From Streptomyces atratus (GTDB taxonomy: Bacteria > Actinomycetota > Actinomycetes > Streptomycetales > Streptomycetaceae): a stretch of 64,000 nucleotides of DNA. Below are positions 53,181 through 61,558 of this stretch, piece after piece (position 1 is the first letter of the stretch; each line of letters opens with the position of its first letter). The stretch is from positions 1-64,000 of the forward strand of contig NZ_BMRN01000028.1 in assembly GCF_014648655.1 (NCBI RefSeq), read 5' to 3'. The notes under the pieces were generated by a model. That model made no database searches and was not told the origin of the DNA. It was given only the letters and a program-made list of their open reading frames with translations. Made by a program: the position numbers and the translations under genes.

Positions 53181-55253
53181 ATGACCATGGTTCAACCTCC
53201 GCGCCGCAGAATCAGATCCCTCACGGTGGTGTCACTGCTCCTCGCCGTGATGGCCCTGGTACTCGGCCCGATGCCCAGCTCCGCGGCGGAGCCCGACCCC
53301 GGCTGGTGGACCCCGACCGCGCGGCCCTCGCCCGACGCGCAGATCGACGTCACGGGCGAGCCCTTCAAGGGCACCGACGCCCAGGGCCGCGTAAGAGGCT
53401 TCGTCGACGCCCATGACCACATCATGGCCAACGAGGGCTTCGGCGGCCGGCTGATCTGCGGCAAGCCGTTCTCGGAGCAGGGCGTCGCTGATGCGCTCAA
53501 GGACTGCCCCGAGCACTACCCCGACGGCTCGCTCGCCATCTTCGACTTCGTCACCAAGGGCGGCGACGGCAAGCACGACCCCAATGGGTGGCCCACCTTC
53601 AAGGACTGGCCCGCCCACGACTCGCTGACCCACCAGCAGAACTACTACGCCGGAATCGAGCGGGCATGGCGCGGCGGCCAGCGGGTGCTGGTCAACGACC
53701 TGGTCACCAACGGCGTGATCTGCTCGGTCTACTTCTTCAAGGACCGCAGCTGCGACGAGATGACCGCCATTCGTCTTGAGGCGAAGAAGTCGTACGACAT
53801 GCAGGCCTTCATCGACAAGATGTACGGCGGCCCGGGCAAGGGCTGGTTCCGGATCGTCACCAACAGCGCGCAGGCCCGCGAGGTCATCGCGCAGGGCAAG
53901 CTGGCCGTCGTCCTGGGGGTCGAGACGTCCGAGCCGTTCGGCTGCAAGCAGATCCTGGACATCGCGCAGTGCAGCAAGGAGGACATCGACCGCGGCCTGG
54001 ACGAGCTGCGCGAACTGGGCGTGAGCAGCATGTTCCTGTGCCACAAGTTCGACAACGCCCTGTGCGGGGTGCGCTACGACTCCGGCGCCCTCGGTACGGC
54101 GATCAACGTGGGCCAGTTCCTGTCGACCGGCACCTTCTGGAAGACGGAGACCTGCCGCGGCCCGCAGCACGACAACCCCATCGGCAACGCGGTGGCAGCG
54201 GAGGCGGAGAAGCAACTGCCGAAGGGGGTGGCCGTCCCCTCGTACGCCTCGGGCGCGCAGTGCAACACCCGCGGGCTGACCAGCCTGGGTGAGTACGCGG
54301 TGCGCGGGCTGATGAAGCGCCACATGATGCTGGAGGTCGACCACATGAGCGTCAAGGCCGCGGATCAGGCCTTCGACGTCCTCGAATCCGAGTCGTACCC
54401 GGGCATCATCTCCTCGCACAGCTGGATGGACCTGGGGTGGACCGAGCGGCTCTACAAGCTCGGCGGGTTCGCCACCCAGTACATGAGCGAATCCGCAGCG
54501 TTCAGCTCGGAGGCCAGACGCACGGACGCGCTGCGCGAGAAGTACCAGGTCGGCTACGGCTACGGCACCGACATGAACGGCGTCGGCGGCTGGCCCGGTC
54601 CGCGGGGCGGGGACATCCCCAACCCGGTGAAGTACCCCTTCCGTAGCACGGACGGCGGCTCGGTGATCGACAAGCAGACCACCGGCGAGCGCACGTGGGA
54701 CTTCAACACCGATGGCGCGGCGCACTACGGCCTGGTCCCGGACTGGATCGAGGACATCCGGATCGTCGGCGGCCAGGAGGTCGTGGACGACCTCTTCACG
54801 GGTGCCGAGTCCTACCTGCGCACCTGGGGGAACGCCGAGAAGCACAAGTCCGGGGTGAATCTGGCCTCGGGTGCGGCCGCCTCGGCGTCCACGTCGGAGT
54901 GGTGGAACCCGTTCGTCAGCTTCGCTCCCGGCAAGGCCGTGGACGGAGACAAGGGCACCCGCTGGGCCAGCGAGTGGAAGAACGACGAGTGGCTGCAGAT
55001 CGACCTCGGATCCGCGAAGCCGGTCAAACGCGTCACCCTCGATTGGGAGGCGGCATACGCGAAGTCGTACCGCATCGAGCTGTCGCAGGACGGCGAGAAC
55101 TGGCAGACGGCATGGTCCACGGCCGCTGGTGACGGCGGCCTGGACACAGCGTGGTTCGCCCGGACTCCGGCGCGCTACGTACGAATCCACGGCCTGGAGC
55201 GCGGCACCGAGTGGGGCTACTCACTCCACGAGGTCGGCGTCTACAGCGACTGA
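53181..55253 (+). CDS. Secreted metal-dependent hydrolase-like protein with F5/8C (CBM32) domain, ~690 aa
   Basis: An exported protein: Sec signal RIRSLTVVSLLLAVMALVLG cut near SSA-AE. The mature N-terminus 'RGFVDAHDHIMANEGFGGRL' contains HxH of an amidohydrolase/M19-dipeptidase-like TIM barrel. Other metal ligands are likely in 'LVVDHMS'-type sequence (LEVDHMS), SSHSW (His) and GYGTDMNG (Asp). The C-terminal ~130 residues are a discoidin (F5/8 type C) carbohydrate-binding module: 'FAPGKAVDGDKGTRWASEWK', 'WLQIDLGSAKPVKRVTLDWE', 'RYVRIHG'. The exact start may be GTG 53178 or ATG 53181/53187. Peptidase M19-like hydrolysis or another secreted hydrolytic role is plausible; substrate unknown. Confidence 0.75.
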   Translation: MTMVQPPRRRIRSLTVVSLLLAVMALVLGPMPSSAAEPDPGWWTPTARPSPDAQIDVTGEPFKGTDAQGRVRGFVDAHDHIMANEGFGGRLICGKPFSEQGVADALKDCPEHYPDGSLAIFDFVTKGGDGKHDPNGWPTFKDWPAHDSLTHQQNYYAGIERAWRGGQRVLVNDLVTNGVICSVYFFKDRSCDEMTAIRLEAKKSYDMQAFIDKMYGGPGKGWFRIVTNSAQAREVIAQGKLAVVLGVETSEPFGCKQILDIAQCSKEDIDRGLDELRELGVSSMFLCHKFDNALCGVRYDSGALGTAINVGQFLSTGTFWKTETCRGPQHDNPIGNAVAAEAEKQLPKGVAVPSYASGAQCNTRGLTSLGEYAVRGLMKRHMMLEVDHMSVKAADQAFDVLESESYPGIISSHSWMDLGWTERLYKLGGFATQYMSESAAFSSEARRTDALREKYQVGYGYGTDMNGVGGWPGPRGGDIPNPVKYPFRSTDGGSVIDKQTTGERTWDFNTDGAAHYGLVPDWIEDIRIVGGQEVVDDLFTGAESYLRTWGNAEKHKSGVNLASGAAASASTSEWWNPFVSFAPGKAVDGDKGTRWASEWKNDEWLQIDLGSAKPVKRVTLDWEAAYAKSYRIELSQDGENWQTAWSTAAGDGGLDTAWFARTPARYVRIHGLERGTEWGYSLHEVGVYSD

Positions 55254-55283
55254 CGGCACCGGCGGCGGTGTCCCGGGCCGGGA

Positions 55284-55314
55284 CCGGCCGGATCAACTCT
55301 CCCGATCCGGCCGG
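55284..55314. terminator. Hairpin after the secreted hydrolase gene
   Basis: CCGGCCGGATC (55284-55294) pairs with its exact complement at 55304-55314 over a 9-base loop, 30 bp after the stop. Confidence 0.85.
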
Positions 55315-55469
55315 CCTGACGTCCCGGCACGCCACGAAGAGCGCAGGCACCCTGCCGGTGCCCGCGCCTGGGCGAGTGCGGAACGGGTCAAGATAGCTGG
55401 GCTCGTTGCGGGAGTGGATGGCTTCGTACGGCCTTGCTGCCTCCAAGTACACGGCTGCGTCGGCGCAAG

Positions 55470-55740
55470 TGAAGCGCAGCCGTGGCAGGTGTCCGAAGCG
55501 TTCAAGGGCGCACTGGTGCTGGGTGAGGGAGGCGTCGACCGCGTCGCTGATGCTGCGGCAGGCCAGGACCCAGTGCCCGAAGCCGTCTTCCCGTACCGGG
55601 CGGATTGCGATCCGGGCCCAGTAGTAGAACCGCCGGCCGTGCGCGCCCGCACCAGCGGAGATCCGTTTCCATGCCTGCCGGGGCACGGCGGTGACCAGGT
55701 CGCGGACGGGCCCAAGTCAGCCGCTGGACCAAGCACGCCG
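55470..55740 (-). pseudogene. IS701-family transposase fragment
   Basis: The minus-strand frame reads 'RQAWKRISAGAGAHGRRFYY', WARIAI then 'RPVREDGFGHWVLACRSISD', an exact IS701-type block from the DDE domain. After RSISD homology stops. Less than a fifth of the gene remains. Confidence 0.8.
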
Positions 55741-55950
55741 GCGCCTACGCGCTGGTGATCCGGGCCGATCACGACCACCGCACTTTGAAGGCGCAGGCCG
55801 AGCAACTCGCCCGGAAATCGACCGACATCACCCTGCCGAACCCTGCCACCGCGACCCTCGCACAGGCCAACGCCCTGACCAGCTATGCGGATGAGCTCGC
55901 CGGACAGTTCGCGCCGCACCCCGGATCCCTGCCACGCACCCTTGTGCCCC
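55741..55950 (+). pseudogene. Unidentified coding remnant
   Basis: One plus frame (from about 55698) reads 'TKHAGAYALVIRADHDHRTL', KAQAEQLARKSTDITLPN and 'TLAQANALTSYADELAGQFA' with consistent G/C third positions, so it looks like real coding sequence. It has no start, no recognised family and merges with a leftward gene on the other strand. A gene scrap. Confidence 0.35.
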
Positions 55951-56129
55951 CACCCCGGCCACGGGACACCGGCGAGGACGGTCCGCCTCCCTTTCCGGTC
56001 GGGGCCCGTGACGCGCACGTGCATGTGCCGGATGTGGAACCGGAGGTGGTGACTTCCGGAAATCTCCGGTATCCGGCCGTCGAACGAATAGAGCTCCCTG
56101 CCGACCGTGGCAGTGATCTCGTCGTTCAT
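55950..56129 (-). CDS. Small hypothetical protein, partial
   Basis: ATG 56129 opens MNDEITATVGRELYSFDGRI then 'PEISGSHHLRFHIRHMHVRV', TGPDRKGRRTV. This resembles the 93-residue protein at 58065-58346 ('LLSFDGRVLEVFGYVDDARY'), so the two are probably paralogues. Family-like sequence ends near 55950 and the frame runs on into unrelated scrap, so the 3' end is probably lost. It lies 10 bp downstream of the 470-residue gene, in the same leftward operon. Confidence 0.5.
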
Positions 56130-56138
56130 GCGGCGACG

Positions 56139-57551
56139 CTATGCCCGGTGATCGGTGCGTGTCAGGCCCCTGTCCAGCAGCACGTCCATCACCGCCCCCA
56201 CCACCGGGCCCGTCCGGCGCTTGCGGAGGTCGAGGACTGGAGACGGGTTCGAGACGGCGTGGGACGCCAGCAGGTTCATCAGGGGCCAGAGGGTGTCGGA
56301 GCGTCGCGGCACGGGGATTTCCCGGCCGTCGGGGGCGATGACCGTGGCCGTGGTGACGCCCGCGAGGAGATTGGTGCGGCTCCAGTCGATGTCGTACGAC
56401 CGGCCGTTCGGGCTGACGCTGAGGACCACTTCCCGGGTGTGGTGCAGGACCACCAGGTAGTTCATGGGCACCGTCAGCCGCCGGGCGACGTCGAACGGAC
56501 GTGTGCCGTCCGCCGGCCGGATGCGCAGCACCGTGTCCAGTACCGGACCGTGGTCCTGGAAGGTGGTCCTGCCGCGCATCTCCAGGAACCGAGCCCGCAC
56601 CAGACGGCCACCGCGGCGCGACCATCCTCGGCCGACATGGCCGAACCCGCCCTCCTCACCCGGAAGTTCGTCCACCAGCAGACGTGCCTCCTCGCCCGGC
56701 TCGGTCACCGGTGCCCGGTCCTCAGGGCAGGCGCGGGCGCGGGCGGCCAGGGCGGCGTACCGCGCCGCCGTCTCCGCGTCCAGGCGCCGGAGATCGATCG
56801 TGTCCCCCACCATCTCGACGCCTCCGACCTCCCGTGAGATCCGCATCTGCGCCAACTGGCGGCCCGGACGGCGGGTCACGTCGGTCAGCCGGCCTTCGAG
56901 GTCGATCACCCGGCAGGTTCTCGTGCCCGCGAGCAGAGTGCTGCGCGGCCATTGGACGTCGACCTTGCCGGAGCCCTCGGGGCCGACCGGGTCGACGAGG
57001 ACGACCAGGCGGCCCGCCGTGATCGCCGACAGGCACAGGGGTGGTACCCGCCACTCGTCCGTGACCTCGAACCCGGCGCACCCGTCGGCCCCATCGGCCT
57101 GGTCGACGGTGTGCACCCGCAGCCTCATCCTGATCACCGGCGTGAACTCCGCGGGAGCGTAGTTGCCGTAGTGCGTCGTGAACGTCGCCTCCCCTTCGGG
57201 GCTGTACCGCACGAGCGACGCCTCCAGAACGTCCGCCCGCACCAACCGGGCGCCCGTCGGGCCTGGCGCGGACCGTGGCGCCAACATCACGAAGGTGTCG
57301 TCCCCGTACGCGCCGCCCGCGCCCTTCACGCGGTCCCTGCGCGTGATCCGGGTGTAGATCTGCCGTGTGGTGCCGGCGGCCGAGACAGGGATCATGACGG
57401 TGACGACCGCGCCGGCCGCGGACACCGCAAGGCCCCAGCCCGCGCCGTCATGCCAGGCGGCGTACCCCAGGACGAGGAAGATCGGTCCTGTCGAGAGGCA
57501 GAGCGCGGCAAACAAGAACTGGCCGACGAACACACCGGTACGGCTGCGCAT
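56139..57551 (-). CDS. Unrecognised membrane-anchored protein, 470 aa
   Basis: Two hydrophobic helices at the N-terminus ('GVFVGQFLFAALCLSTGPIF', about 5-25, and 'GWGLAVSAAGAVVTVMIPVS', about 36-56) anchor a ~410-residue soluble part rich in beta-strands. That part holds repeated 'VLV/HLVD' and 'ARFLEMRG...' segments; two halves, around 90-200 and 310-420, look alike ('RLVRADVLEASLVRYSPEGE' vs 'RLVRARFLEMRGRTTFQDHG'), suggesting an internal duplication. No catalytic motif is visible. Start: ATG 57551. It is near the end of a leftward operon of five small genes divergent from the CHAT-protein operon. Confidence 0.7.
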   Translation of the reverse strand: MRSRTGVFVGQFLFAALCLSTGPIFLVLGYAAWHDGAGWGLAVSAAGAVVTVMIPVSAAGTTRQIYTRITRRDRVKGAGGAYGDDTFVMLAPRSAPGPTGARLVRADVLEASLVRYSPEGEATFTTHYGNYAPAEFTPVIRMRLRVHTVDQADGADGCAGFEVTDEWRVPPLCLSAITAGRLVVLVDPVGPEGSGKVDVQWPRSTLLAGTRTCRVIDLEGRLTDVTRRPGRQLAQMRISREVGGVEMVGDTIDLRRLDAETAARYAALAARARACPEDRAPVTEPGEEARLLVDELPGEEGGFGHVGRGWSRRGGRLVRARFLEMRGRTTFQDHGPVLDTVLRIRPADGTRPFDVARRLTVPMNYLVVLHHTREVVLSVSPNGRSYDIDWSRTNLLAGVTTATVIAPDGREIPVPRRSDTLWPLMNLLASHAVSNPSPVLDLRKRRTGPVVGAVMDVLLDRGLTRTDHRA

Positions 57552-57598
57552 CGTCCCTCCTCACTCGTGGTCGGTCGGTGCGATACGACTGGGGTGGC

Positions 57599-58063
57599 TC
57601 ATCGGACCTCCACGCGGAAAAGGCCGCCTGACGGTTCAACGACGGCCGTGAGCCGCAGGCCCACGCGCAGGGCGTCGTGGGGCGAGCGCCGCCAAGTCGC
57701 CTCGAACGTCGGGAACCCCGGCCCGCTGACCCGCAGACCGACCGCGACGCCGGCGTCGTCGGCGTCCTCCCAGTGGGTCAGGTCGGTGATCTCCGCGGTC
57801 GCCGGGATCCCGACGGCGTCGAGCCGTCGGTTGTGCTCCCTCTCGGCGGCGGTGTGGCCCCAGAGCGCCAGGCCCACGGGAAGGAAGACCACCGTGAAGA
57901 CGATGCCCATGACCATGAGGTCCGCACCGGTGAGGACGGCCGAGCCCAGCATGACCGGTCCGCACAGGCACATCACCAGAGCATCGCCGTACAGGCTGGC
58001 GGCGTCCCACGGGCCGACCCGCGACACCCGCGTCCACTGGAGCCCGTCTTCGTCGTCGGCCAT
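57599..58063 (-). CDS. Unrecognised two-helix membrane protein, 154 aa
   Basis: Residues ~25-50 and 50-72 are hydrophobic ('DALVMCLCGPVMLGSAVLTG', 'LMVMGIVFTVVFLPVGLALW'), followed by a soluble beta-rich tail ('ATAEITDLTHWEDADDAGVA') resembling the beta-sandwich halves of the adjacent 470-residue protein. The ATG is 1 bp from the stop of the 93-residue gene. No function is known. Confidence 0.7.
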   Translation of the reverse strand: MADDEDGLQWTRVSRVGPWDAASLYGDALVMCLCGPVMLGSAVLTGADLMVMGIVFTVVFLPVGLALWGHTAAEREHNRRLDAVGIPATAEITDLTHWEDADDAGVAVGLRVSGPGFPTFEATWRRSPHDALRVGLRLTAVVEPSGGLFRVEVR

Positions 58064-58064
58064 G

Positions 58065-58346
58065 TCAGTGTTTCGGGGCCTCGGGCGGCAGGCTGCGCGC
58101 CAAGTGGTCCGCCAGGGCTTGAAGGCCGGGGAGCAGGTGTTCGTCGTAGGGGATGGAGTGGCGTCTGCCGTGCTTCGTGATGATCTGCAGTCTGCGCATC
58201 CGGCCGGGGCGGAACTCCAGACACGGTCGTTCCCAGAGGTGGTAGCGGGCGTCGTCGACGTAGCCGAACACCTCCAGCACCCGGCCGTCGAAGGAGAGCA
58301 GGGCGTAGTCGTTCGCCTGTGCCTCGTACAGCGGTGTCGGGGTCAC
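58065..58346 (-). CDS. Unrecognised small protein, 93 aa
   Basis: A short soluble protein reading 'YALLSFDGRVLEVFGYVDDA', 'LWERPCLEFRPGRMRRLQII', 'LLPGLQALADHLARSLP'. It has the same FDGR...xFGY pattern as the ORF at 56129, probably a small PH-like or beta-sheet fold. Its start overlaps the stop of the 141-residue gene by 4 bp (coupled). Function unknown. Confidence 0.7.
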   Translation of the reverse strand: MTPTPLYEAQANDYALLSFDGRVLEVFGYVDDARYHLWERPCLEFRPGRMRRLQIITKHGRRHSIPYDEHLLPGLQALADHLARSLPPEAPKH

Positions 58347-58768
58347 GGGTTCACACCGTCCCCGGCGTAGAGGTAGGCACCCGGCCGGGCGGGGTCGGCG
58401 ATCAGGACCACCTGGTCGCCGGGGCGGGGGATGCTCAGTTTGGAGAGGATGGTCCGGAGAGTGACCGGAGCGGTAGTTCCGGACGGCTGGAGGACCAGGT
58501 CGACGACCGGGTCGAAGTTGACGAGTTGGCCGGTGTCGGTGAGCGACACGACGACGGCGGGTACGGTCGGCGCTCCCGCGGCGAGCAACTGCTGGACGGT
58601 GTGGCCGGACTTGTACGCGCCGATCGACTGCTGGACCCTGGCGAAGTCCTCCTGGCCGAGGAACGCGCGCGTGGCGCGGCCGTAGAAGCCCTTGCCGCTC
58701 GCCACCTTGTCGGCGATCTCGGCGGCCCGCTCCTCGCGGTTCCTGCCACGCTTCCCGAAGATTCCCAT
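58343..58768 (-). CDS. Unrecognised soluble protein, 141 aa, first gene of leftward operon
   Basis: ATG 58768 follows AAGGAGA, so the start is well placed. The N-terminus is basic and helical ('MGIFGKRGRNREERAAEIAD'). Residues 40-140 have 'FLGQEDFARVQQSIGAYKSG' and end 'DQVVLIADPARPGAYLYAGD', a beta-rich region. No known family. It leads the leftward set (58768 to about 55950), and diverges from the CHAT operon with 115 bp between start codons. Confidence 0.65.
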   Translation of the reverse strand: MGIFGKRGRNREERAAEIADKVASGKGFYGRATRAFLGQEDFARVQQSIGAYKSGHTVQQLLAAGAPTVPAVVVSLTDTGQLVNFDPVVDLVLQPSGTTAPVTLRTILSKLSIPRPGDQVVLIADPARPGAYLYAGDGVNP

Positions 58769-58883
58769 GGCCGCTTCTCCTTGTGGTGAGCCGGTGCGGT
58801 GCACGGTGTGGACGCTAGGCGGCCCGGGGCGTCTACCGATCCCAGGTTCGCCCGCCTGCTCGGGGACGACGTACGCTCACCGC

Positions 58884-60254
58884 ATGCCGCCCCCGCGCCA
58901 GTCGACCGACGAGTCCCGGTCTCGTGCCATGGTCATCGACCATGCCTGGCGGGGTCTCGGTCCCGGACTGGAGTCGCTGAGCGGCCCCGGCGGGGCCCCG
59001 TTGACCCGGACCGTCAAGCTGATCGTGCTGCCGCTGATCGTCAGGCCCGCGCTGCGTCCCGAACTCGCGGTGGACTTCCTCGGCCCAGAGCGGGCCGCGC
59101 GCCTGGACGCGCTGATCCGGGAGTCCGCTCCGCGTCTCGCGGCGACGGCACGCTGGTTCACGCTGCTCAAGAAGGCCCGCCGGGCGCTGGGCGTCGTGGC
59201 GGGAAACCCCCAGGATCTTTACTTCCAGCGCTGCTTCGAGCTGGCCACCGAGCACGGTGCGCCCTCGGTCGGTGCGGAGGCGGTGGCCAGGGCGGTCGTC
59301 GAGGAGGTGGCGGACGCGGGCGGCGGACGCACGGTGGAAGCGCTGAGGGGACACCTCGCGGACACCGGCCGGTGCGCCCGGCTCGATGCGGAGCTGGCCG
59401 TCGCGTGGGAAAGCCGTCCGACCGTCCCGGCCTCCGGTGTGTCCGCGGCGGTCACGCTGGCGGCCGAGGTCCTGGACGCCTGCGCTGCGCCGGGGGACTC
59501 ACCGGCGTACGCCTCCATGGTCGATGCGGGACACGGCGGTGTGTTCGGCCGGGCCCTGTGGACGCACGCGAACGAAATCTGGGGCGCCGAGGAGCCGCCG
59601 GCTCATCTGGGGCTGACCGCGCGCCGGGTGCCCTCGCGGCCCGAGGTCGGCCGCGGCGCCTCGACGGCCACGCTTCCCGCGCCGCTGGACCGCACGCTCT
59701 TCGAGAGGCTCTTCGTGGTGCTCCAGTCCTCGGCACGGCGCGAGGAACTGCCGACGGTGCCGGAGCTCGTCGAGCGGGAGGTCGGCCGCAGTTGCGCTCC
59801 GCTCGGCCTGTACGACGAGAGTCTGCGCGTCGTCGTCGTCCTCGGCGGGCGGCTCGCGGTCGGCCTCGACCCGCTGGGCACCGGCGAACCCGCACCGGGG
59901 CGTACGGCAGCGCACCGGGCCGTCAACAGCCGCTGGCGGCGGGAGGCTTCGGTGCTGCGCGCCCGCAGGATGACCGTCTCTCCCCACCCCGACCCGGACG
60001 GCGGCCCCCTGGAGGCCCTCGCCCGGGACCTCCGTACCCCCTGGGCGGCCTACATGCGGCGGCTGTGGGTGCGGCTGCACGGGCGGGACGTGCGCGACGC
60101 GCCGCTGGCGGACCTCGCGTCGGCCTGGGCGGTGCTCGACGGAGTCGCCCGCTCGGTGATGATGGACCACCGCGCCAGAGTCCGGTCGGCGCTGCGCGCG
60201 CTGTCGGCGACGCCAGCGGCTGCGGTGGAACCGACCGAACCGAGGAGCGCGTGA
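58884..60254 (+). CDS. Unrecognised protein, 456 aa, first gene of CHAT operon
   Basis: No catalytic motif was found. The sequence is Ala/Arg/Leu-rich and mainly helical, with hydrophobic 'RTVKLIVLPLIVRPALRPEL' near the start and 'LFERLFVVLQSSARREELPT' in the middle. ATG 58884 is the likely start, with ATG 58929 as an alternative. Its stop overlaps the ATG of the next gene (TGATG), which in turn is 3 bp from the CHAT gene, so three proteins are made together. By analogy with predicted CHAT/TPR conflict operons, it may be a substrate or scaffold of the protease-like protein. Confidence 0.65.
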   Translation: MPPPRQSTDESRSRAMVIDHAWRGLGPGLESLSGPGGAPLTRTVKLIVLPLIVRPALRPELAVDFLGPERAARLDALIRESAPRLAATARWFTLLKKARRALGVVAGNPQDLYFQRCFELATEHGAPSVGAEAVARAVVEEVADAGGGRTVEALRGHLADTGRCARLDAELAVAWESRPTVPASGVSAAVTLAAEVLDACAAPGDSPAYASMVDAGHGGVFGRALWTHANEIWGAEEPPAHLGLTARRVPSRPEVGRGASTATLPAPLDRTLFERLFVVLQSSARREELPTVPELVEREVGRSCAPLGLYDESLRVVVVLGGRLAVGLDPLGTGEPAPGRTAAHRAVNSRWRREASVLRARRMTVSPHPDPDGGPLEALARDLRTPWAAYMRRLWVRLHGRDVRDAPLADLASAWAVLDGVARSVMMDHRARVRSALRALSATPAAAVEPTEPRSA

Positions 60255-61555
60255 TGGCGGGGGCCGGGACGGACGTCCGCGTCACGCGGGGCGAGGACGG
60301 CACGATCCGGGTCGCCGCCGGTCCTGTCCTCGGGCACATCGAGGTCTGCGACGATGTGGCCGCCGCAGGACCTGACTTCACGCGGTCCGTGCTCGACGTC
60401 GCGGGGGCGGTGCTGGTCTGGCCCGTCCTCGGGGAGTCGGGGCTGCCGGTGGCGGAGATCCACGACGCGGGGCGGGCTCAGCAGTGGCTGTGGGCGGTCT
60501 ACGGTGAGCGCGTCGCCGCAGCCGTGCACGACGCCGCGGCGGGGGAACCGGCAGGGGCACACGTCATGACGGAGACGTCCGCCCTCGCGGGCGCCGCCGC
60601 CCGGCTCGGCTACGGGCACTGGGCGGCCCGGTGGTGGCCGGCGTCGTACCCGGACGGCATTCCGGTGCTCGAACCGGACGTGCTCGGCCTGGAGTTCGCC
60701 GCGCTCACCCACCGGTGCCAGCAGTTGTTCGACGACTACGGCGACCAGCCCGACGACTGCGTGGCCGAGCTGATCGAGGAGCACCGGTCCGCCCTCGCCC
60801 CGCTGCTCCAGTGGTGGCGCGCGACTCCTCAACCGGCTGACACAGCACGGCACTTGGACAGCGTTCTGCGACTGATCGACGACGCGGCGGACTGCGCAGG
60901 GCTGGACGGGACGGCGCTGCGCCGGCTCCGCTCGGCCCTCGACGAGGGGCCGGACCACGGCCGTACCGTCACTCCGGCCGGCCCCGCTGCGCTCTTCGCA
61001 CGGCAGGTCGGCTACGCCCTCGCGGCGGGCGATCCGCTCGTCGCCGGCGGCCGGGTGATCGCCCGGGGCTCGGGGACCAACGACTGGCGCCGCTACCCGC
61101 CCGGCTTCATCGACGCCGCCGAGCACGCGGTGTCCTGGACCGCCCGTGCGCTCGGTGCGCGACGGCAGATCGAGGTCGAGGTCGTCGCGCACGTCGCGGC
61201 TCCCACCACCGGTGCGCCTCTCGCCGCGGAGGTCCGGGTGAACGGCAGCCGCCCGCTCCGGGTGCCCCTCGGCCGGCGGGACGACGTGTGGACCGGCCGG
61301 GCGGATGTGGACCTGACCCCGGATCCGTCGGCCGCGACGTCGGCGCCGCCGCGCATCGAAGTCGGTGTCCTGCTCCCCGGTTTCGACCCGGGCGCCGGTC
61401 CCGAGGCCCGCGCCGACCGTGACGCGATCCGTGCCCTGGCCCGGCGGCGACTGGCCGGTGCGGCACAGCCCGTGGCGGACGACGTCTACGACGGCGTGGC
61501 GGGACCGTTTCTCGCCGAGACCCTCGCCGCCACTGCCACCAGTGAGGACTACTGA
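60254..61555 (+). CDS. Unrecognised protein, 433 aa, second gene of CHAT operon
   Basis: A soluble protein with Trp-rich patches ('AQQWLWAVYGERVAAAVHDA', 'GYGHWAARWWPASYPDGIPV') and a helical middle ('LDSVLRLIDDAADCAGLDGT'). The C-terminal 150 residues are beta-rich ('IEVEVVAHVAAPTTGAPLAA'). No enzyme motif is visible. The ATG overlaps the preceding stop. Actinobacterial operons of this type have been predicted as CHAT/caspase-TPR associated (CATRA) systems; membership here is inferred from gene order, not from a recognised domain. Confidence 0.65.
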   Translation: MAGAGTDVRVTRGEDGTIRVAAGPVLGHIEVCDDVAAAGPDFTRSVLDVAGAVLVWPVLGESGLPVAEIHDAGRAQQWLWAVYGERVAAAVHDAAAGEPAGAHVMTETSALAGAAARLGYGHWAARWWPASYPDGIPVLEPDVLGLEFAALTHRCQQLFDDYGDQPDDCVAELIEEHRSALAPLLQWWRATPQPADTARHLDSVLRLIDDAADCAGLDGTALRRLRSALDEGPDHGRTVTPAGPAALFARQVGYALAAGDPLVAGGRVIARGSGTNDWRRYPPGFIDAAEHAVSWTARALGARRQIEVEVVAHVAAPTTGAPLAAEVRVNGSRPLRVPLGRRDDVWTGRADVDLTPDPSAATSAPPRIEVGVLLPGFDPGAGPEARADRDAIRALARRRLAGAAQPVADDVYDGVAGPFLAETLAATATSEDY

Positions 61556-61558
61556 CGG

